A DNA stretch of 64,000 nt from Kaistella antarctica. GTDB lineage: Bacteria > Bacteroidota > Bacteroidia > Flavobacteriales > Weeksellaceae. Under the pieces are notes generated by a model. It was not told the origin of the DNA and made no database searches. It saw only the letters and a program-made list of their open reading frames with translations. This document shows, one piece after another, positions 43,189 through 52,349 of the stretch. The translations under genes and the position numbers were made by a program. The DNA lies in assembly GCF_900109615.1 (NCBI RefSeq), contig NZ_FOIX01000001.1, positions 434,001 through 498,000 on the forward strand, written 5' to 3'. Within the stretch, counting starts at the first letter, position 1; every line of letters begins with the position of its first letter.

Positions 43189-43988
43189 ATGAATAAATTG
43201 CAAGCTTTTCTATTTTCTATTTTCTATTTTCACTTTTCATCGGATTGATTTGTATTAATGCGCAGCAAACTATTGATTTTGAATATGCTCCACCTCAAAA
43301 CTCTCATTTTATCATCAATAATAAAACTGAAACGGTTGGAACGGTGAAAATAAGTGGTGATAAAGCAGAAATGGAAGCACTCAAAAAAATTGGCTATAAC
43401 CAAGATCGAAAAATGAGTTATGAGTTTGATATAGATGTTAATATGAAAACTTTTGAAAAAACTGAAGAATCATTCCCGTTCGAATTTAATTATGAGAAAA
43501 TAAAAATTGATGTGGATAGTGATGGTAAGAAAAATAACCAACTCCTTTCTTTTTCTGATATTACGATAAGTGGTGATTTAAGAAAAGACAAAGAAGTAAT
43601 CACTCATATCTCCCAATCTGGCGAGGACGCGAAAGATAATTTTATAAAATCGATGCCGAGGGAATTTTTACGTCAGATTATTTCTAAAAAAAGCATGAAA
43701 GTCGGAGATCAATTTATCTTTGAAAAAGCAATGCAGTCTGCTACTGCTCAATTTAAAATAAATGGGACTTTCTCTTATACTTTAAAGAAAATCGATCCAG
43801 AAGTAGCCTACTTTGAGATCATAATTAACTTGAAAAACGATCAAGACAGTTCGATGGTATTATCCGGAAATGGTACTGGAGAAATGGTCTACAACCATAT
43901 TAACCACTATGTGCTTTCAGAAAACACAACGTCGAATATTGAGGCTAGTAAAATTGAAAGACCTTCAAGATTGAGGTTCAAACTTTGA
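43189..43988 (+). CDS. Secreted protein of unknown function, signal peptide out of frame (possible phase variation)
   Basis: The main open frame (43245-43988, 247 codons) has only a TTG at its start and begins with the tail of a signal peptide (GLICINAQQ). The natural ATG is at 43189, but that frame hits a stop after 19 codons (MNKLQAFLFSIFYFHFSSD). Between them are three CTATTTT heptamers. Adding one heptamer, or one base, joins the frames into MNKLQAFLFSIFYFLF followed by SLFIGLICINAQQ, an excellent signal peptide. The mature part (about 235 aa) is beta-rich, with SGNGTGEMVYN near the end, and may resemble DUF6263-type proteins. Could also be a recent frameshift or a sequencing error. Confidence 0.65.
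43210..43230 (+). repeat. Heptamer tandem repeat (CTATTTT)x3 in a signal-peptide coding region
   Basis: Three perfect CTATTTT units followed by a degenerate CACTTTT unit and preceded by TTTT. Since 7 is not a multiple of 3, gain or loss of one unit shifts the reading frame of the gene that starts at 43189. Confidence 0.9.
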
Positions 43989-44045
43989 TGAAGAGTTGTT
44001 TTTCTATTATGTTAATAGAATAGCTATCACACCCTATCAAATAAA

Positions 44046-44074
44046 AAGAACCTGCAAATATTTTACAGGTTCTT
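44046..44074. terminator. Bidirectional terminator between convergent genes
   Basis: Perfect 9-bp stem AAGAACCTG / CAGGTTCTT with an 11-nt loop; A-rich upstream and T-containing downstream. Confidence 0.75.
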
Positions 44075-44094
44075 CAATAACTAAATGTTTCTAA

Positions 44095-44379
44095 TTATTT
44101 TGTGATATCTCCATCGCCGTCAGTAGCATCTTTTGCGCCCTCTTTAACCGCGTTTGCGCCATCTTTGATCGCTTTTCCAGTAGCATCAACTGCATTCTCA
44201 GCGGCATTATCTACAGCGTTGATTGTTGAGTCGTTGGTGATAGGCATAGAATCATTGTCTACAATTACTACAGATGCTGTAGTGTCTACGTCAGAATTCA
44301 TGTCAACAGTTTCAGTTTTCTTGCATGAAATTAACGTGAAAGCTGCAACAGCTCCTAAAATAAAAATCGATTTTTTCAT
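44095..44379 (-). CDS. Small acidic lipoprotein of unknown function
   Basis: 94-aa predicted lipoprotein. The start is the ATG of MKKSIFILGAVAAFTLISC, with lipobox LISC and lipidated Cys19; an upstream in-frame start would spoil the signal peptide. The rest is low-complexity: Asp/Thr-rich, then an Ala-rich amphipathic helix (AAENAVDATGKAIKDG, AVKEGAKDA) like small stress-related helical proteins. Function unknown. Lies downstream of prfA on the same strand with a 52-nt gap. Confidence 0.75.
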   Translation of the reverse strand: MKKSIFILGAVAAFTLISCKKTETVDMNSDVDTTASVVIVDNDSMPITNDSTINAVDNAAENAVDATGKAIKDGANAVKEGAKDATDGDGDITK

Positions 44380-44431
44380 AATACTAAAATTTTGTAATTT
44401 TTTCAAAGATATTAAAATTATTTAAATGTCA

Positions 44432-45520
44432 TTAATAATTATCTTCTTCCCCTTTCATTTTTTCAGCATTCTCTGCCATAATCACGGCATCAATCATTTC
44501 CTGTAGATCGCCATTCATATAAGCATCTAAATTATACATGGATTTGTTGATTCGATGATCGGTAACTCTTCCTTGAGAATAGTTATACGTTTTAATTTTT
44601 GCGGAGCGGTCACCAGTGGAAACCATTGATTTTCTTTGGGCAGCAACATCTCCAACTGCCTTTTGCAATTCGATGTCGTACAATTTTGTTCGAAGCATTT
44701 CCATGGCTAATTCACGGTTGGCCAATTGGGAGCGTGCTTGTTGACAGACAACCACCATTCCTGAAGGTTTGTGCGTTAACTGAACTTTGGTTTCTACTTT
44801 ATTTACGTTTTGTCCACCAGCACCTCCAGATCTTGAAGTTTGCATTTCGATGTCTGCTGGATTTAATTCAAAATCAACTTCTTCCGCTTCTGGTAAAACT
44901 GCTACCGTAATTGCTGAAGTGTGAACACGACCTTGAGATTCTGTTTCTGGAACGCGTTGTACCCGGTGAACGCCCGATTCGAATTTCATGATACCATAAA
45001 TTCCGTCATTTCCTTCCACTCGAACGATTAATTCTTTATATCCTTTTGAAGCCTCGTGTGCATCGGTGATTTCGTGTTTCCAACCTTTTGATTTGAAATA
45101 CATGGCGTAGGCTCGGTAAACATCTTCCACAAAAATTGCGGCTTCATCGCCACCAGTTCCCGCTCTGAGTTCGACGATTACGTTTTTATCATCGGTTGGA
45201 TCTTTTGGTATTAATAGAATTTTCAGCTGATCTTCTAAATCAGGAATTTTATCAAGCGCTTCATTCTTTTCAGCTTTTGCCATTTCAACAAACTCTTTAT
45301 CAGAACCGTCAGCGATAATTTCGTCTGATTCTTCAATGGTCGTCAAAGCTTGTTTGTATTGATCGAAGACAGCAACGATCTTCCCCAAGTCGCTGTACTC
45401 TTTATTCAAGGTAGAATATTTCTTTTGATCAGAAATAATATCTGGTTGAATTATGAGGTCTGCAACTTCGTTGTAGCGTTGTTTGATGGCTTCGAGCTTC
45501 GGTATAAGTGACTTTGACAT
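44432..45520 (-). CDS. prfA: Peptide chain release factor 1
   Basis: 362-aa RF1 that ends translation at UAA and UAG. The start is placed at the Met of [19 protein letters not shown]; 19 upstream in-frame residues are hydrophobic and unlike RF1. The GGQ motif is in [18 protein letters not shown], with catalytic Gln, and THKPSGM follows. [18 protein letters not shown] and [14 protein letters not shown] are typical. Length is normal. No methyltransferase prmC next to it. Confidence 0.96.
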   Translation of the reverse strand: MSKSLIPKLEAIKQRYNEVADLIIQPDIISDQKKYSTLNKEYSDLGKIVAVFDQYKQALTTIEESDEIIADGSDKEFVEMAKAEKNEALDKIPDLEDQLKILLIPKDPTDDKNVIVELRAGTGGDEAAIFVEDVYRAYAMYFKSKGWKHEITDAHEASKGYKELIVRVEGNDGIYGIMKFESGVHRVQRVPETESQGRVHTSAITVAVLPEAEEVDFELNPADIEMQTSRSGGAGGQNVNKVETKVQLTHKPSGMVVVCQQARSQLANRELAMEMLRTKLYDIELQKAVGDVAAQRKSMVSTGDRSAKIKTYNYSQGRVTDHRINKSMYNLDAYMNGDLQEMIDAVIMAENAEKMKGEEDNY

Positions 45521-45611
45521 TTCTGAAATTTTGTGGTTGCAAAGATAAAGAAAAATGAACCAAGTTAAAAGAATCAATTTTGCGGTGTAAAGACGACTGA
45601 AACTTTATTAT

Positions 45612-45715
45612 AGTCCCGATTGCAACGGCATCCTTTTTTGAGGCGGAACGACGAGGAAAAGATAGAGTGGAAAGCGGGTGAGAGCTTGATAAGAAATGAA
45701 AATGGTGGTGCTCCT
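45612..45715 (+). ncRNA. Structured repeat/RNA-like element
   Basis: Non-coding stretch TAGTCCCGATTGCAACGGC... to ...GTGGAAAGCGGG (45612-45678), followed by GAGAGC and GTGCTCCTAATAA (to about 45715). CCCG (45615-45618) can pair with CGGG (45675-45678); inside, ATC(C)TTTT can pair with AAAAGAT, leaving conserved-looking internal loops (TTGCAACGGC and GTGGAAAG). I recall very similar sequences as a dispersed intergenic element in Flavobacteriia genomes, possibly the Flavo-1 RNA family, but cannot verify this here. Strand is chosen by that resemblance. Confidence 0.45.
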
Positions 45716-45719
45716 AATA

Positions 45720-45752
45720 AAAAAATCAGTCTCTAAAAAATTAGAAACTGAT
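45720..45752 (-). terminator. Terminator downstream of the 92-aa membrane protein gene
   Basis: Arms ATCAGTCTCTAA and TTAGAAACTGAT (one mismatch) with a 4-nt loop; on the minus strand it is followed by a run of seven T. It can also close the RNA-like element from the plus side. Confidence 0.8.
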
Positions 45753-45816
45753 GTATATATGATTTTGCTTTGCGATTGCTTTTCCCGAAATTAAAGTCGG
45801 AGAGCAATGACATCAA

Positions 45817-46095
45817 CTAGTGATGACCGTCGGTGTGAAGAAATGGACCACGTCCTTTTGGGTTGCTGTAAAGAAGTTCTACGCCCTCTTGCTCAGTCAT
45901 TATTTTTCTTCTTACTTCTTCTGGATCGAATGGTTTTGTTTTTCCGAAATACTCAGCCAATCCAGCGGTAAGCCAAAGTGGGATGATGTAACCGAAGAAC
46001 ATGAAAATACACCAGAATCCTACGAGAAACATGATGACGAAATAAACCGTCCAAAGGAACTGGTAGAAAGGGAAGAATGATGATAATAATACCAT
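45817..46095 (-). CDS. Small membrane protein of unknown function
   Basis: 92-aa protein with two hydrophobic helices (about 3-33 and 28-45, close together or one long hairpin), then a soluble tail LAEYFGKTKPFDPEEVRRKI and GRGPFLHTDGHH with C-terminal histidines. No named family recognised. Lies 92 nt downstream of the class I fumarase gene, same strand. Confidence 0.6.
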   Translation of the reverse strand: MVLLSSFFPFYQFLWTVYFVIMFLVGFWCIFMFFGYIIPLWLTAGLAEYFGKTKPFDPEEVRRKIMTEQEGVELLYSNPKGRGPFLHTDGHH

Positions 46096-46187
46096 TGTAA
46101 TAGATTTTAGGCAAAAATAGGATAAATTTCGATGAGGACAAAAGATTTACGCCTGATTTTTACAATTTAAATTGAGTATAAACTTAG

Positions 46188-47795
46188 TTAATGCGCAATT
46201 GATTCAAAGAAGTCGTTTCCTTTATCATCAGTAATGATGAAGGCTGGGAAATCTTTAATTTCAATTTTACGTACCGCTTCCATACCAAGTTCTTCGAAAT
46301 CGAGAACTTCAACTGAGGTGATATTTTCTTTGGCCAAAATTGCAGCCGGTCCACCAATCGAACCAATGTAGAATCCGCCGTATTTATGACAAGCGTTGGT
46401 CACTTCTTTGGTGCGGTTTCCTTTGGCGAGCATAATCATGCTTCCGCCGTGAGATTGAAATTCGTCAACATAAACATCCATTCGTCCGGCTGTAGTTGGG
46501 CCGAAACTTCCAGAAGCCATTCCGACTGGAGTTTTTGCGGGACCTGCGTAATAGATTGGATGATTCTTGAAATATTCGGGCATCGGTTGACCGCTGTCAA
46601 GAAGTTCTTTAATTTTTGCGTGAGCGATATCTCGGGCGACGATTAAAGTTCCGTTCAGTTTCAAACGTGTTTTGATTGGATGTTTTGAAAGTTCTGCTAA
46701 AATTGCGGGCATCGGCTGATTCAAGTCAATCGAAACGGCTTCTTCTAAATGCGGTGGCGTTAAAGGCAAGAACTGTTTCGGATTAACTTCTAATTGTTCT
46801 AAGAAGATTCCGTCTTTATTAATTTTTCCTTTAATGTTTCGGTCAGCAGAACAGGAAACTCCCATTCCGACTGGACAACTTGCAGCATGACGAGGAAGAC
46901 GAATAACGCGAACATCATGCGTTAAATATTTTCCACCAAACTGAGCTCCAATGGAACTTTCCTGGCAAATTTTCTGAACTCTCTGTTCCCATTCCAAATC
47001 ACGGAAAGCTTGACCACCCATATTTCCTTCTGTCGGAAGATGATCATAATAACCGGCACTTGCTTTTTTCACGGCAGCTAAATTCGATTCAGCAGAAGTT
47101 CCACCGATCACAATCGCTAAATGGTAAGGCGGACAAGCCGCAGTTCCCAGATCCATAATTCTTTCTTTCACGAATGCTTCAAGAGAACTGTCGTTCAACA
47201 AAGATTTCGTTTTTTGATACAAGAACGTTTTATTGGCAGAACCTCCGCCTTTTGCAATGAATAAGAATTTATATTCGTTCCCTTGTTCAGCATAAATATC
47301 AATTTGAGCTGGAAGATTAGAACCGGAATTCTTTTCTTCAAACATGGTTAAAGGAACGATTTGAGAATATCTTAAATTCTTTTCCTGATAGGTATTATAA
47401 ATTCCTTTTGAAATCCAGGCAGCATCTTCAACGCCTGTGTAAACGTTTTCGCCTTTTTTGGCCACACAGATTGCGGTTCCGGTATCTTGACAAGAAGGTA
47501 AAGCGCCTTCAATTGCCACGGCAGCATTTTGTAAAAGATTGTAGGCAACGAAACGATCGTTATCTGTTGCTTCTGGATCGTCGATGATTTTTTTAAGTTT
47601 TGCTAAATGAGAAGAACGAAGCATGAAAGATACGTCTGCTAAAGCATTCTCTGCCAATAATTCCAAGGCTCTTGGATCGACGGTCAAAATTTCACGATCG
47701 CCTAAAGTTTCTATTTTTACATATTCTGAACTCAACTTCTTGTACTGAGTGTCATCTTTTAGAATTGGAAAAGGCTCTTGATAATGGAAGTCCAT
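46188..47795 (-). CDS. Class I (iron-sulfur) fumarate hydratase
   Basis: 535-aa 4Fe-4S fumarase (FumA/FumB type) that hydrates fumarate to malate. The N-terminal alpha domain and C-terminal beta domain are fused. Cluster cysteines are visible in [24 protein letters not shown] and [38 protein letters not shown] marks the beta domain. This class is sensitive to oxygen. A class II fumarase is encoded 1.4 kb away, so the organism has both. The substrate could also be another 2-hydroxy acid, but fumarate is most likely. Confidence 0.94.
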   Translation of the reverse strand: MDFHYQEPFPILKDDTQYKKLSSEYVKIETLGDREILTVDPRALELLAENALADVSFMLRSSHLAKLKKIIDDPEATDNDRFVAYNLLQNAAVAIEGALPSCQDTGTAICVAKKGENVYTGVEDAAWISKGIYNTYQEKNLRYSQIVPLTMFEEKNSGSNLPAQIDIYAEQGNEYKFLFIAKGGGSANKTFLYQKTKSLLNDSSLEAFVKERIMDLGTAACPPYHLAIVIGGTSAESNLAAVKKASAGYYDHLPTEGNMGGQAFRDLEWEQRVQKICQESSIGAQFGGKYLTHDVRVIRLPRHAASCPVGMGVSCSADRNIKGKINKDGIFLEQLEVNPKQFLPLTPPHLEEAVSIDLNQPMPAILAELSKHPIKTRLKLNGTLIVARDIAHAKIKELLDSGQPMPEYFKNHPIYYAGPAKTPVGMASGSFGPTTAGRMDVYVDEFQSHGGSMIMLAKGNRTKEVTNACHKYGGFYIGSIGGPAAILAKENITSVEVLDFEELGMEAVRKIEIKDFPAFIITDDKGNDFFESIAH

Positions 47796-47873
47796 AGTTT
47801 AATTTTTAGAAACGTAAAAATAGGCAAATTAAAAACTCTTCTTCTATGAATCTACTGCTATTTCTAAAATAGA

Positions 47874-47900
47874 AAAGGTGGAGACTAAGCCTTCACCTTT
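47874..47900 (-). terminator. Terminator of the WYL regulator gene
   Basis: Arms AAAGGTG (47874-47880) and CACCTTT (47894-47900), extendable by G-T and A-T pairs; on the minus strand followed by TTTTCTATTTT. Confidence 0.7.
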
Positions 47901-47962
47901 GTTGTGGAAAGATTTTTATTCTCTTTCATCATTTGTTAGGACAAATTTAACACATAACATTG

Positions 47963-49042
47963 TCACAGATTGTCAACCACGTGACAAGGACGAAAAGAGT
48001 TGTTTGAAATCAGAGCCGAATCATCTTCATAATACTGAACCATTTCCCGGTATTTTTCAAAGACCAGATTGTGAAGAAGGTCTGGTTTCAGGACTTTTAC
48101 ATTAGACATCCATTGAAATATCCAACCGACAAGTTCCCGATTGATACCGCAGTTTAAAGTCATTACAAAATTTCCATTTTCCAGTTGCTTAAAAGCTTGG
48201 GATTCGTGCCAAAATAGATTGTGTACAAAGTTTCCGGTTCGTTTCGTAAATTCAAGTTCAATATCATACACTTCATGATTGATATTTTGAGTAATCCCAA
48301 AACGGCTTAAAAGCTCCGTTTCTAATTTTTGCAACAAATCGTTATTGTCAAAAGGGTCGTTCGTCAATTTATATTTTTCGATTTGCTCCAATCCAAATAT
48401 TAAAAGTTGATCATTGTTTTCAAGAAACCCTGAAATATGCACCACTCCACGGTGATAAAGAATCTGAATCGGTAGAAACATCTGAGGAAAAACAATATGA
48501 GAAGAGATCGAGGTGTAATCGTAGTTAACAGACTGCAATTCCATAATTCTTTTATTCTGAACGCTCCAAATGCAATCGTCTAAGATTTGCGGGTGATCTG
48601 TAAAATCGGATCCTTCAAAAAAATGACTAGATGTAATTTGCTGTTTTGCAACATCTACAAAATGTTCAAAGTGGCTCTTACTATGCTTTTGGTAGAAGAG
48701 TCTGCGCATTTTTTCGATTGAATCTTTGCGGGAAGAGGTTACGGCTAAGGGAAGAAAATGTTGAAAGAGAATATAGGAGTTGATATCGAATTCCGTCAAG
48801 GGCTCCTCATCGTTGATGTATTCAATCTTCCAAGATTTTCTATTTTTTTCACCGACAGTAACCACTAATTTTTGGTCAGATAACATCAAAGAATTTTCCA
48901 GATCTTCCAAATCCCGATAAAATGTTCGCGGTGATATTTGCACGCCGTTTTTGTTCGCCCAGGCAGATAACATTTCGATCGTTACAGGACCAGATTTCAA
49001 ACGACTGTAAATCATCATCAATCTTTTCGATTTTTCCGACAT
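47963..49042 (-). CDS. WYL-domain transcriptional regulator
   Basis: 359-aa DNA-binding protein. The N-terminal winged helix-turn-helix is at about 1-60 (LKSGPVTIEMLSAWAN ... ISPRTFYRDLEDLEN). A central WYL-type domain (about 165-235, SVNYDYTSISS ... FLPIQILYHRGVVHISGFLENN) and a C-terminal WCX extension (about 250-340, ending GWIFQWMSNVKVLKP) follow. WYL regulators bind small ligands or nucleic acids. It sits between the two fumarase genes and is divergent from fumC, so control of one or both fumarases is plausible but not shown. Confidence 0.85.
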   Translation of the reverse strand: MSEKSKRLMMIYSRLKSGPVTIEMLSAWANKNGVQISPRTFYRDLEDLENSLMLSDQKLVVTVGEKNRKSWKIEYINDEEPLTEFDINSYILFQHFLPLAVTSSRKDSIEKMRRLFYQKHSKSHFEHFVDVAKQQITSSHFFEGSDFTDHPQILDDCIWSVQNKRIMELQSVNYDYTSISSHIVFPQMFLPIQILYHRGVVHISGFLENNDQLLIFGLEQIEKYKLTNDPFDNNDLLQKLETELLSRFGITQNINHEVYDIELEFTKRTGNFVHNLFWHESQAFKQLENGNFVMTLNCGINRELVGWIFQWMSNVKVLKPDLLHNLVFEKYREMVQYYEDDSALISNNSFRPCHVVDNL

Positions 49043-49183
49043 TATTTGGAATTTATACCTAAAGTTAGCGATTTTAAACCGTACTAATTGTCTTTATACA
49101 TTAAAGCCGTTGATTTATATCATGACGATTTTTTGTGGGTCAATTTTAAAATCATTATTTTTAAGGAAATAAATTTAATCCTA

Positions 49184-50566
49184 ATGAATTATAGAATAGA
49201 AAAAGATACCATGGGCGATGTGCAGGTTCCTGCAGACAAATTTTGGGGTGCACAAACCGAACGTTCAAGAAATAATTTTAAAATTGGTCCAGAGGCTTCG
49301 ATGCCGCATGAAATTATTGAAGCATTTGCCTATTTAAAAAAAGCTGCGGCATTCACGAATGCAGAGTTGGGTGTTCTCTCTAATGAAAAAAGAGATATGA
49401 TCGCGAAAGTTTGCGAAGAAATTTTAGAGGGAGAATTAAATGATCAATTTCCACTGGTTATTTGGCAAACTGGGTCGGGGACACAGTCCAATATGAATAT
49501 CAATGAAGTGGTTTCGAATAAAGCGCATGTGAATAATGGCGGAACTTTGGGAGAAAAATCTGAAATTCACCCGAACGATGATGTGAATAAATCGCAGAGT
49601 TCCAATGATACTTATCCTACAGCCATGCATATTGCAGCCTATAAGAAAGTAGTCGAACACACTTTGCCAGCCGTTGAAAAACTGCGAAATACTTTACATG
49701 AAAAAGCTGAGAGTTTTAAAACGGTAGTGAAAATCGGACGAACGCATTTAATGGATGCAACACCTTTAACTTTAGGTCAGGAATTTTCAGGGTATGTGGC
49801 GCAGTTGGATTATTCTATGAAAGCAATTACTAATACCTTCGATCATTTGCAAGAAGTTGCTCTTGGCGGAACGGCGGTTGGAACGGGATTGAATACACCA
49901 AAAGGATACGACGTTTTAGTGGCGAAATATATTTCAGAATTTACGGGACTTCCGTTTGTGACGGCACCCAATAAATTTGAAGCGCTCGCGGCTCACGATG
50001 CAATAGTGGAAAGTCATGGAGGGTTAAAACAACTGGCGGTTGCGCTTTATAAAATTGCGCAGGATATTCGTTTCCTCGCTTCCGGACCAAGATCTGGAAT
50101 TGGAGAAATTCATATTCCAGAAAATGAACCCGGTTCTTCCATCATGCCAGGAAAAGTGAATCCAACTCAGAATGAAGCGCTGACAATGGTTTGTGCGCAA
50201 GTTTTAGGAAACGACACTACGATTTCTTTTGCCGGAACTCAAGGGAATTTTGAACTCAATGTTTTTAAACCGGTGATGGCGTACAACTTTTTACAATCTG
50301 CTCAATTATTAGGCGATGCGTGTATTTCTTTTAATGATCATTGTGCCGTAGGAATTGAACCGAACGAACCAAGAATTAAAGAGTTGGTTGAAAAATCATT
50401 AATGTTGGTAACGGCTTTGAATACGCATATCGGTTATGAAAATGCAGCAAAAATTGCGAAAACTGCCCATAAAAACGGGACCACTTTAAAAGAAGAGGCA
50501 GTTAACTTGGGATTAGTGACCGCAGAACAATTTGATGAATGGGTGAAACCGGAGGATATGGTTTAA
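49184..50566 (+). CDS. fumC: Class II fumarate hydratase FumC
   Basis: 460-aa iron-independent fumarase. The start is the Met of [20 protein letters not shown]; 32 upstream in-frame residues are not fumarase-like. Hallmarks: [40 protein letters not shown] and the signature [15 protein letters not shown] (about 315-329). Stable to oxygen, unlike the class I enzyme next door. Divergent from the WYL regulator with a 141-nt region between. Ends at a perfect terminator. Confidence 0.96.
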   Translation: MNYRIEKDTMGDVQVPADKFWGAQTERSRNNFKIGPEASMPHEIIEAFAYLKKAAAFTNAELGVLSNEKRDMIAKVCEEILEGELNDQFPLVIWQTGSGTQSNMNINEVVSNKAHVNNGGTLGEKSEIHPNDDVNKSQSSNDTYPTAMHIAAYKKVVEHTLPAVEKLRNTLHEKAESFKTVVKIGRTHLMDATPLTLGQEFSGYVAQLDYSMKAITNTFDHLQEVALGGTAVGTGLNTPKGYDVLVAKYISEFTGLPFVTAPNKFEALAAHDAIVESHGGLKQLAVALYKIAQDIRFLASGPRSGIGEIHIPENEPGSSIMPGKVNPTQNEALTMVCAQVLGNDTTISFAGTQGNFELNVFKPVMAYNFLQSAQLLGDACISFNDHCAVGIEPNEPRIKELVEKSLMLVTALNTHIGYENAAKIAKTAHKNGTTLKEEAVNLGLVTAEQFDEWVKPEDMV

Positions 50567-50611
50567 AAAGACGTTTAGATCATAGACGGATAGATGATAG
50601 ATAAATTATGC

Positions 50612-50640
50612 AAAAACTCTGGAGAATTTCCAGAGTTTTT
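50612..50640 (+). terminator. Rho-independent terminator of fumC
   Basis: Perfect 12-bp stem AAAAACTCTGGA / TCCAGAGTTTTT with a 5-nt loop and T tail, 45 nt after the fumC stop. Confidence 0.92.
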
Positions 50641-50666
50641 TGTTGATATGAATTGCTATGAAAAAT

Positions 50667-51704
50667 TTATAATCCAAGTGCCAAACCGATAACCAAGGCT
50701 TTATCATTTGGGAAGTAACTGCCTTTAAAATAATTGCTGAAATCTTTCTTAACGAAAAGGCTAAGGCTGTTGTAAGAGAAAGTAAGCTGTCCGCCGTACA
50801 CGAATGGATTCACCTGATAGTTAGAGCGATTCCGGAAATCTTCAGAGTCTCCACGAACGATATTATTGGTTGACATTTTCACGCCGCCGTAAGCATTGGC
50901 TGCAACTCTGAATCCGCTGCCGTAGGGTCTGTATTGAATATCCATGCCGGCATTTTTCAATTTCGAAAAGTTGTATTGTAAGCCAAGTGGAACCATTAAA
51001 TATCCAGTTCGCATTTTATTTTTATCGACGTTGCCACCGTAATCTGCAACGGAGACTTGACCATTATTGTCTTTGGAGAAAAATTTATTATTGTCTAAAC
51101 GAATGGTTCTCCAAGAGAAACCCAAACCTGAAATTAAACCCCACGGACTCATTCTGTCAAACTGGTAATTTAGTTTAAAACCTACTTCCAGATTATTGCT
51201 ATAAGCGATATTTTTATCGAGGTCATTGTCGGGTTGATCGTTAGTCAGGGTCATAATTCCATAGGAGAAATAAGGACTGAGGTTTCGGGCCGCACGAAAT
51301 TTCTTCATCAGTTTCGCTTTCAATTCTTCCTCGGAAGTGATATCAGAATTGAGTAAAGAATAGCGCACTTGTTTTTGAATCACTTCATCTAAGTCGAAAC
51401 CGAGCGCTTCAATTCTTTCGTCTATTTTGGTGGAATAGCGGTCTGCAATATCAGCCTTCTTTTTATTAAATTCTGCCTGTGGTAAACTTTCCTTAGCTAA
51501 AATTTCAAGTTCTGCTTCCATGAGTTTTTTTTCCTCTTGAATAATATTGTTGATTTTGGTGGCGTATTCTTCCACCTTTTCTTTCACAATTGGACTCAGC
51601 TCTGTATCCTGTTTGTTTGGGAAATTGAGTTTGATATTAACTTGAGCATTAAGAGCGGTTGCGTATGAACATACCAATCCCGTCATGATAATTTTCTTGA
51701 TCAT
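50667..51704 (-). CDS. Outer-membrane beta-barrel protein with coiled-coil N-terminus
   Basis: 345-aa exported protein. Signal peptide about 1-20 (ending LNAQ). Residues about 35-130 are charged and helical (KVEEYATKINNIIQEEKKLMEAELE and on), likely coiled coil. From about 145 alternating hydrophobic strands, with YGIMTL, LGFSWRTIRL, MVPLGLQYNF and YGGQLTFSYN, suggest a small barrel (about 8 strands), ending VIGLALGL. Follows the anti-sigma-like gene after 30 nt, so it may belong to the sigma regulon. Function unknown. Confidence 0.75.
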   Translation of the reverse strand: MIKKIIMTGLVCSYATALNAQVNIKLNFPNKQDTELSPIVKEKVEEYATKINNIIQEEKKLMEAELEILAKESLPQAEFNKKKADIADRYSTKIDERIEALGFDLDEVIQKQVRYSLLNSDITSEEELKAKLMKKFRAARNLSPYFSYGIMTLTNDQPDNDLDKNIAYSNNLEVGFKLNYQFDRMSPWGLISGLGFSWRTIRLDNNKFFSKDNNGQVSVADYGGNVDKNKMRTGYLMVPLGLQYNFSKLKNAGMDIQYRPYGSGFRVAANAYGGVKMSTNNIVRGDSEDFRNRSNYQVNPFVYGGQLTFSYNSLSLFVKKDFSNYFKGSYFPNDKALVIGLALGL

Positions 51705-51734
51705 ATTATTAATTTTTAAAAGTTTAAAATGGAA

Positions 51735-52349
51735 TTATTTTGAGTTGAGGTCAATCGTGGCAACGTTACTACCGTCTTTCGATTTCTCAATAACATCTTT
51801 ATGTTCTACTGAAAAGAGCAACGTAGATGGATCCACAAATCTTTTCCGCTTAACCGGAACTTTAGCAGAATCAATGATTGCAATACTGTTCGAAAATTGA
51901 TCTGGGGCAATTGCAGGAATAATTTCTTTTTGTTTAATTGCAGGAATTTGCTTTTGCACGACAATCACTTCTGGATCAATAATTTTAGTTTCTTGAGTTG
52001 AAATAACAGGATTAATCTTATTTAAAGTAGGTTCAGTACGTTCAACTAAGAGTGGAGTTGATTCCTTTCCGATTTTATTTTCTGGTTGAGCAAGCGTAGG
52101 TTGAATAGTAGTTTCCACGATTTGTGGTTGAGCAACTTCTTCATCACTACTATTAACCAACACAATTCCTAAACTTAAAAGCAAACCTAAACAAGCCGCC
52201 ACTAAAAACCAATTGATCCTTGTTTTAACAGAAGTTGGAGCTGAAGTCTGACTTTCAATTTCGGACCACAAATCTCTGGACGGTGTGATTTCGCGCTCCT
52301 CGATTTGGTTCTTAATTTCGTGCTCTATATTATATTTCGGAGTATTCAT
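51735..52349 (-). CDS. Anti-sigma-factor-like membrane protein
   Basis: 204-aa protein with a cytoplasmic N-terminus (about 1-45, with EREITPSRDLWSEIE as in Bacteroidota anti-sigma proteins), one membrane helix at about 46-67 (FLVAACLGLLLSLGIVLV), and a periplasmic region rich in Pro, Gln, Glu and Val. Overlaps the sigma gene by 20 nt, the usual coupling of a sigma factor with its regulator. Primary sequence alone would not prove it. Confidence 0.72.
   Translation of the reverse strand: MNTPKYNIEHEIKNQIEEREITPSRDLWSEIESQTSAPTSVKTRINWFLVAACLGLLLSLGIVLVNSSDEEVAQPQIVETTIQPTLAQPENKIGKESTPLLVERTEPTLNKINPVISTQETKIIDPEVIVVQKQIPAIKQKEIIPAIAPDQFSNSIAIIDSAKVPVKRKRFVDPSTLLFSVEHKDVIEKSKDGSNVATIDLNSK

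Noticed and set aside
45697-45795. Short open frame of 32 codons starting MKMVVLLIKKSV across the RNA-like element and terminator
   Set aside because: It overlaps the terminator hairpin, has no ribosome-binding site and no recognisable sequence; treated as chance.
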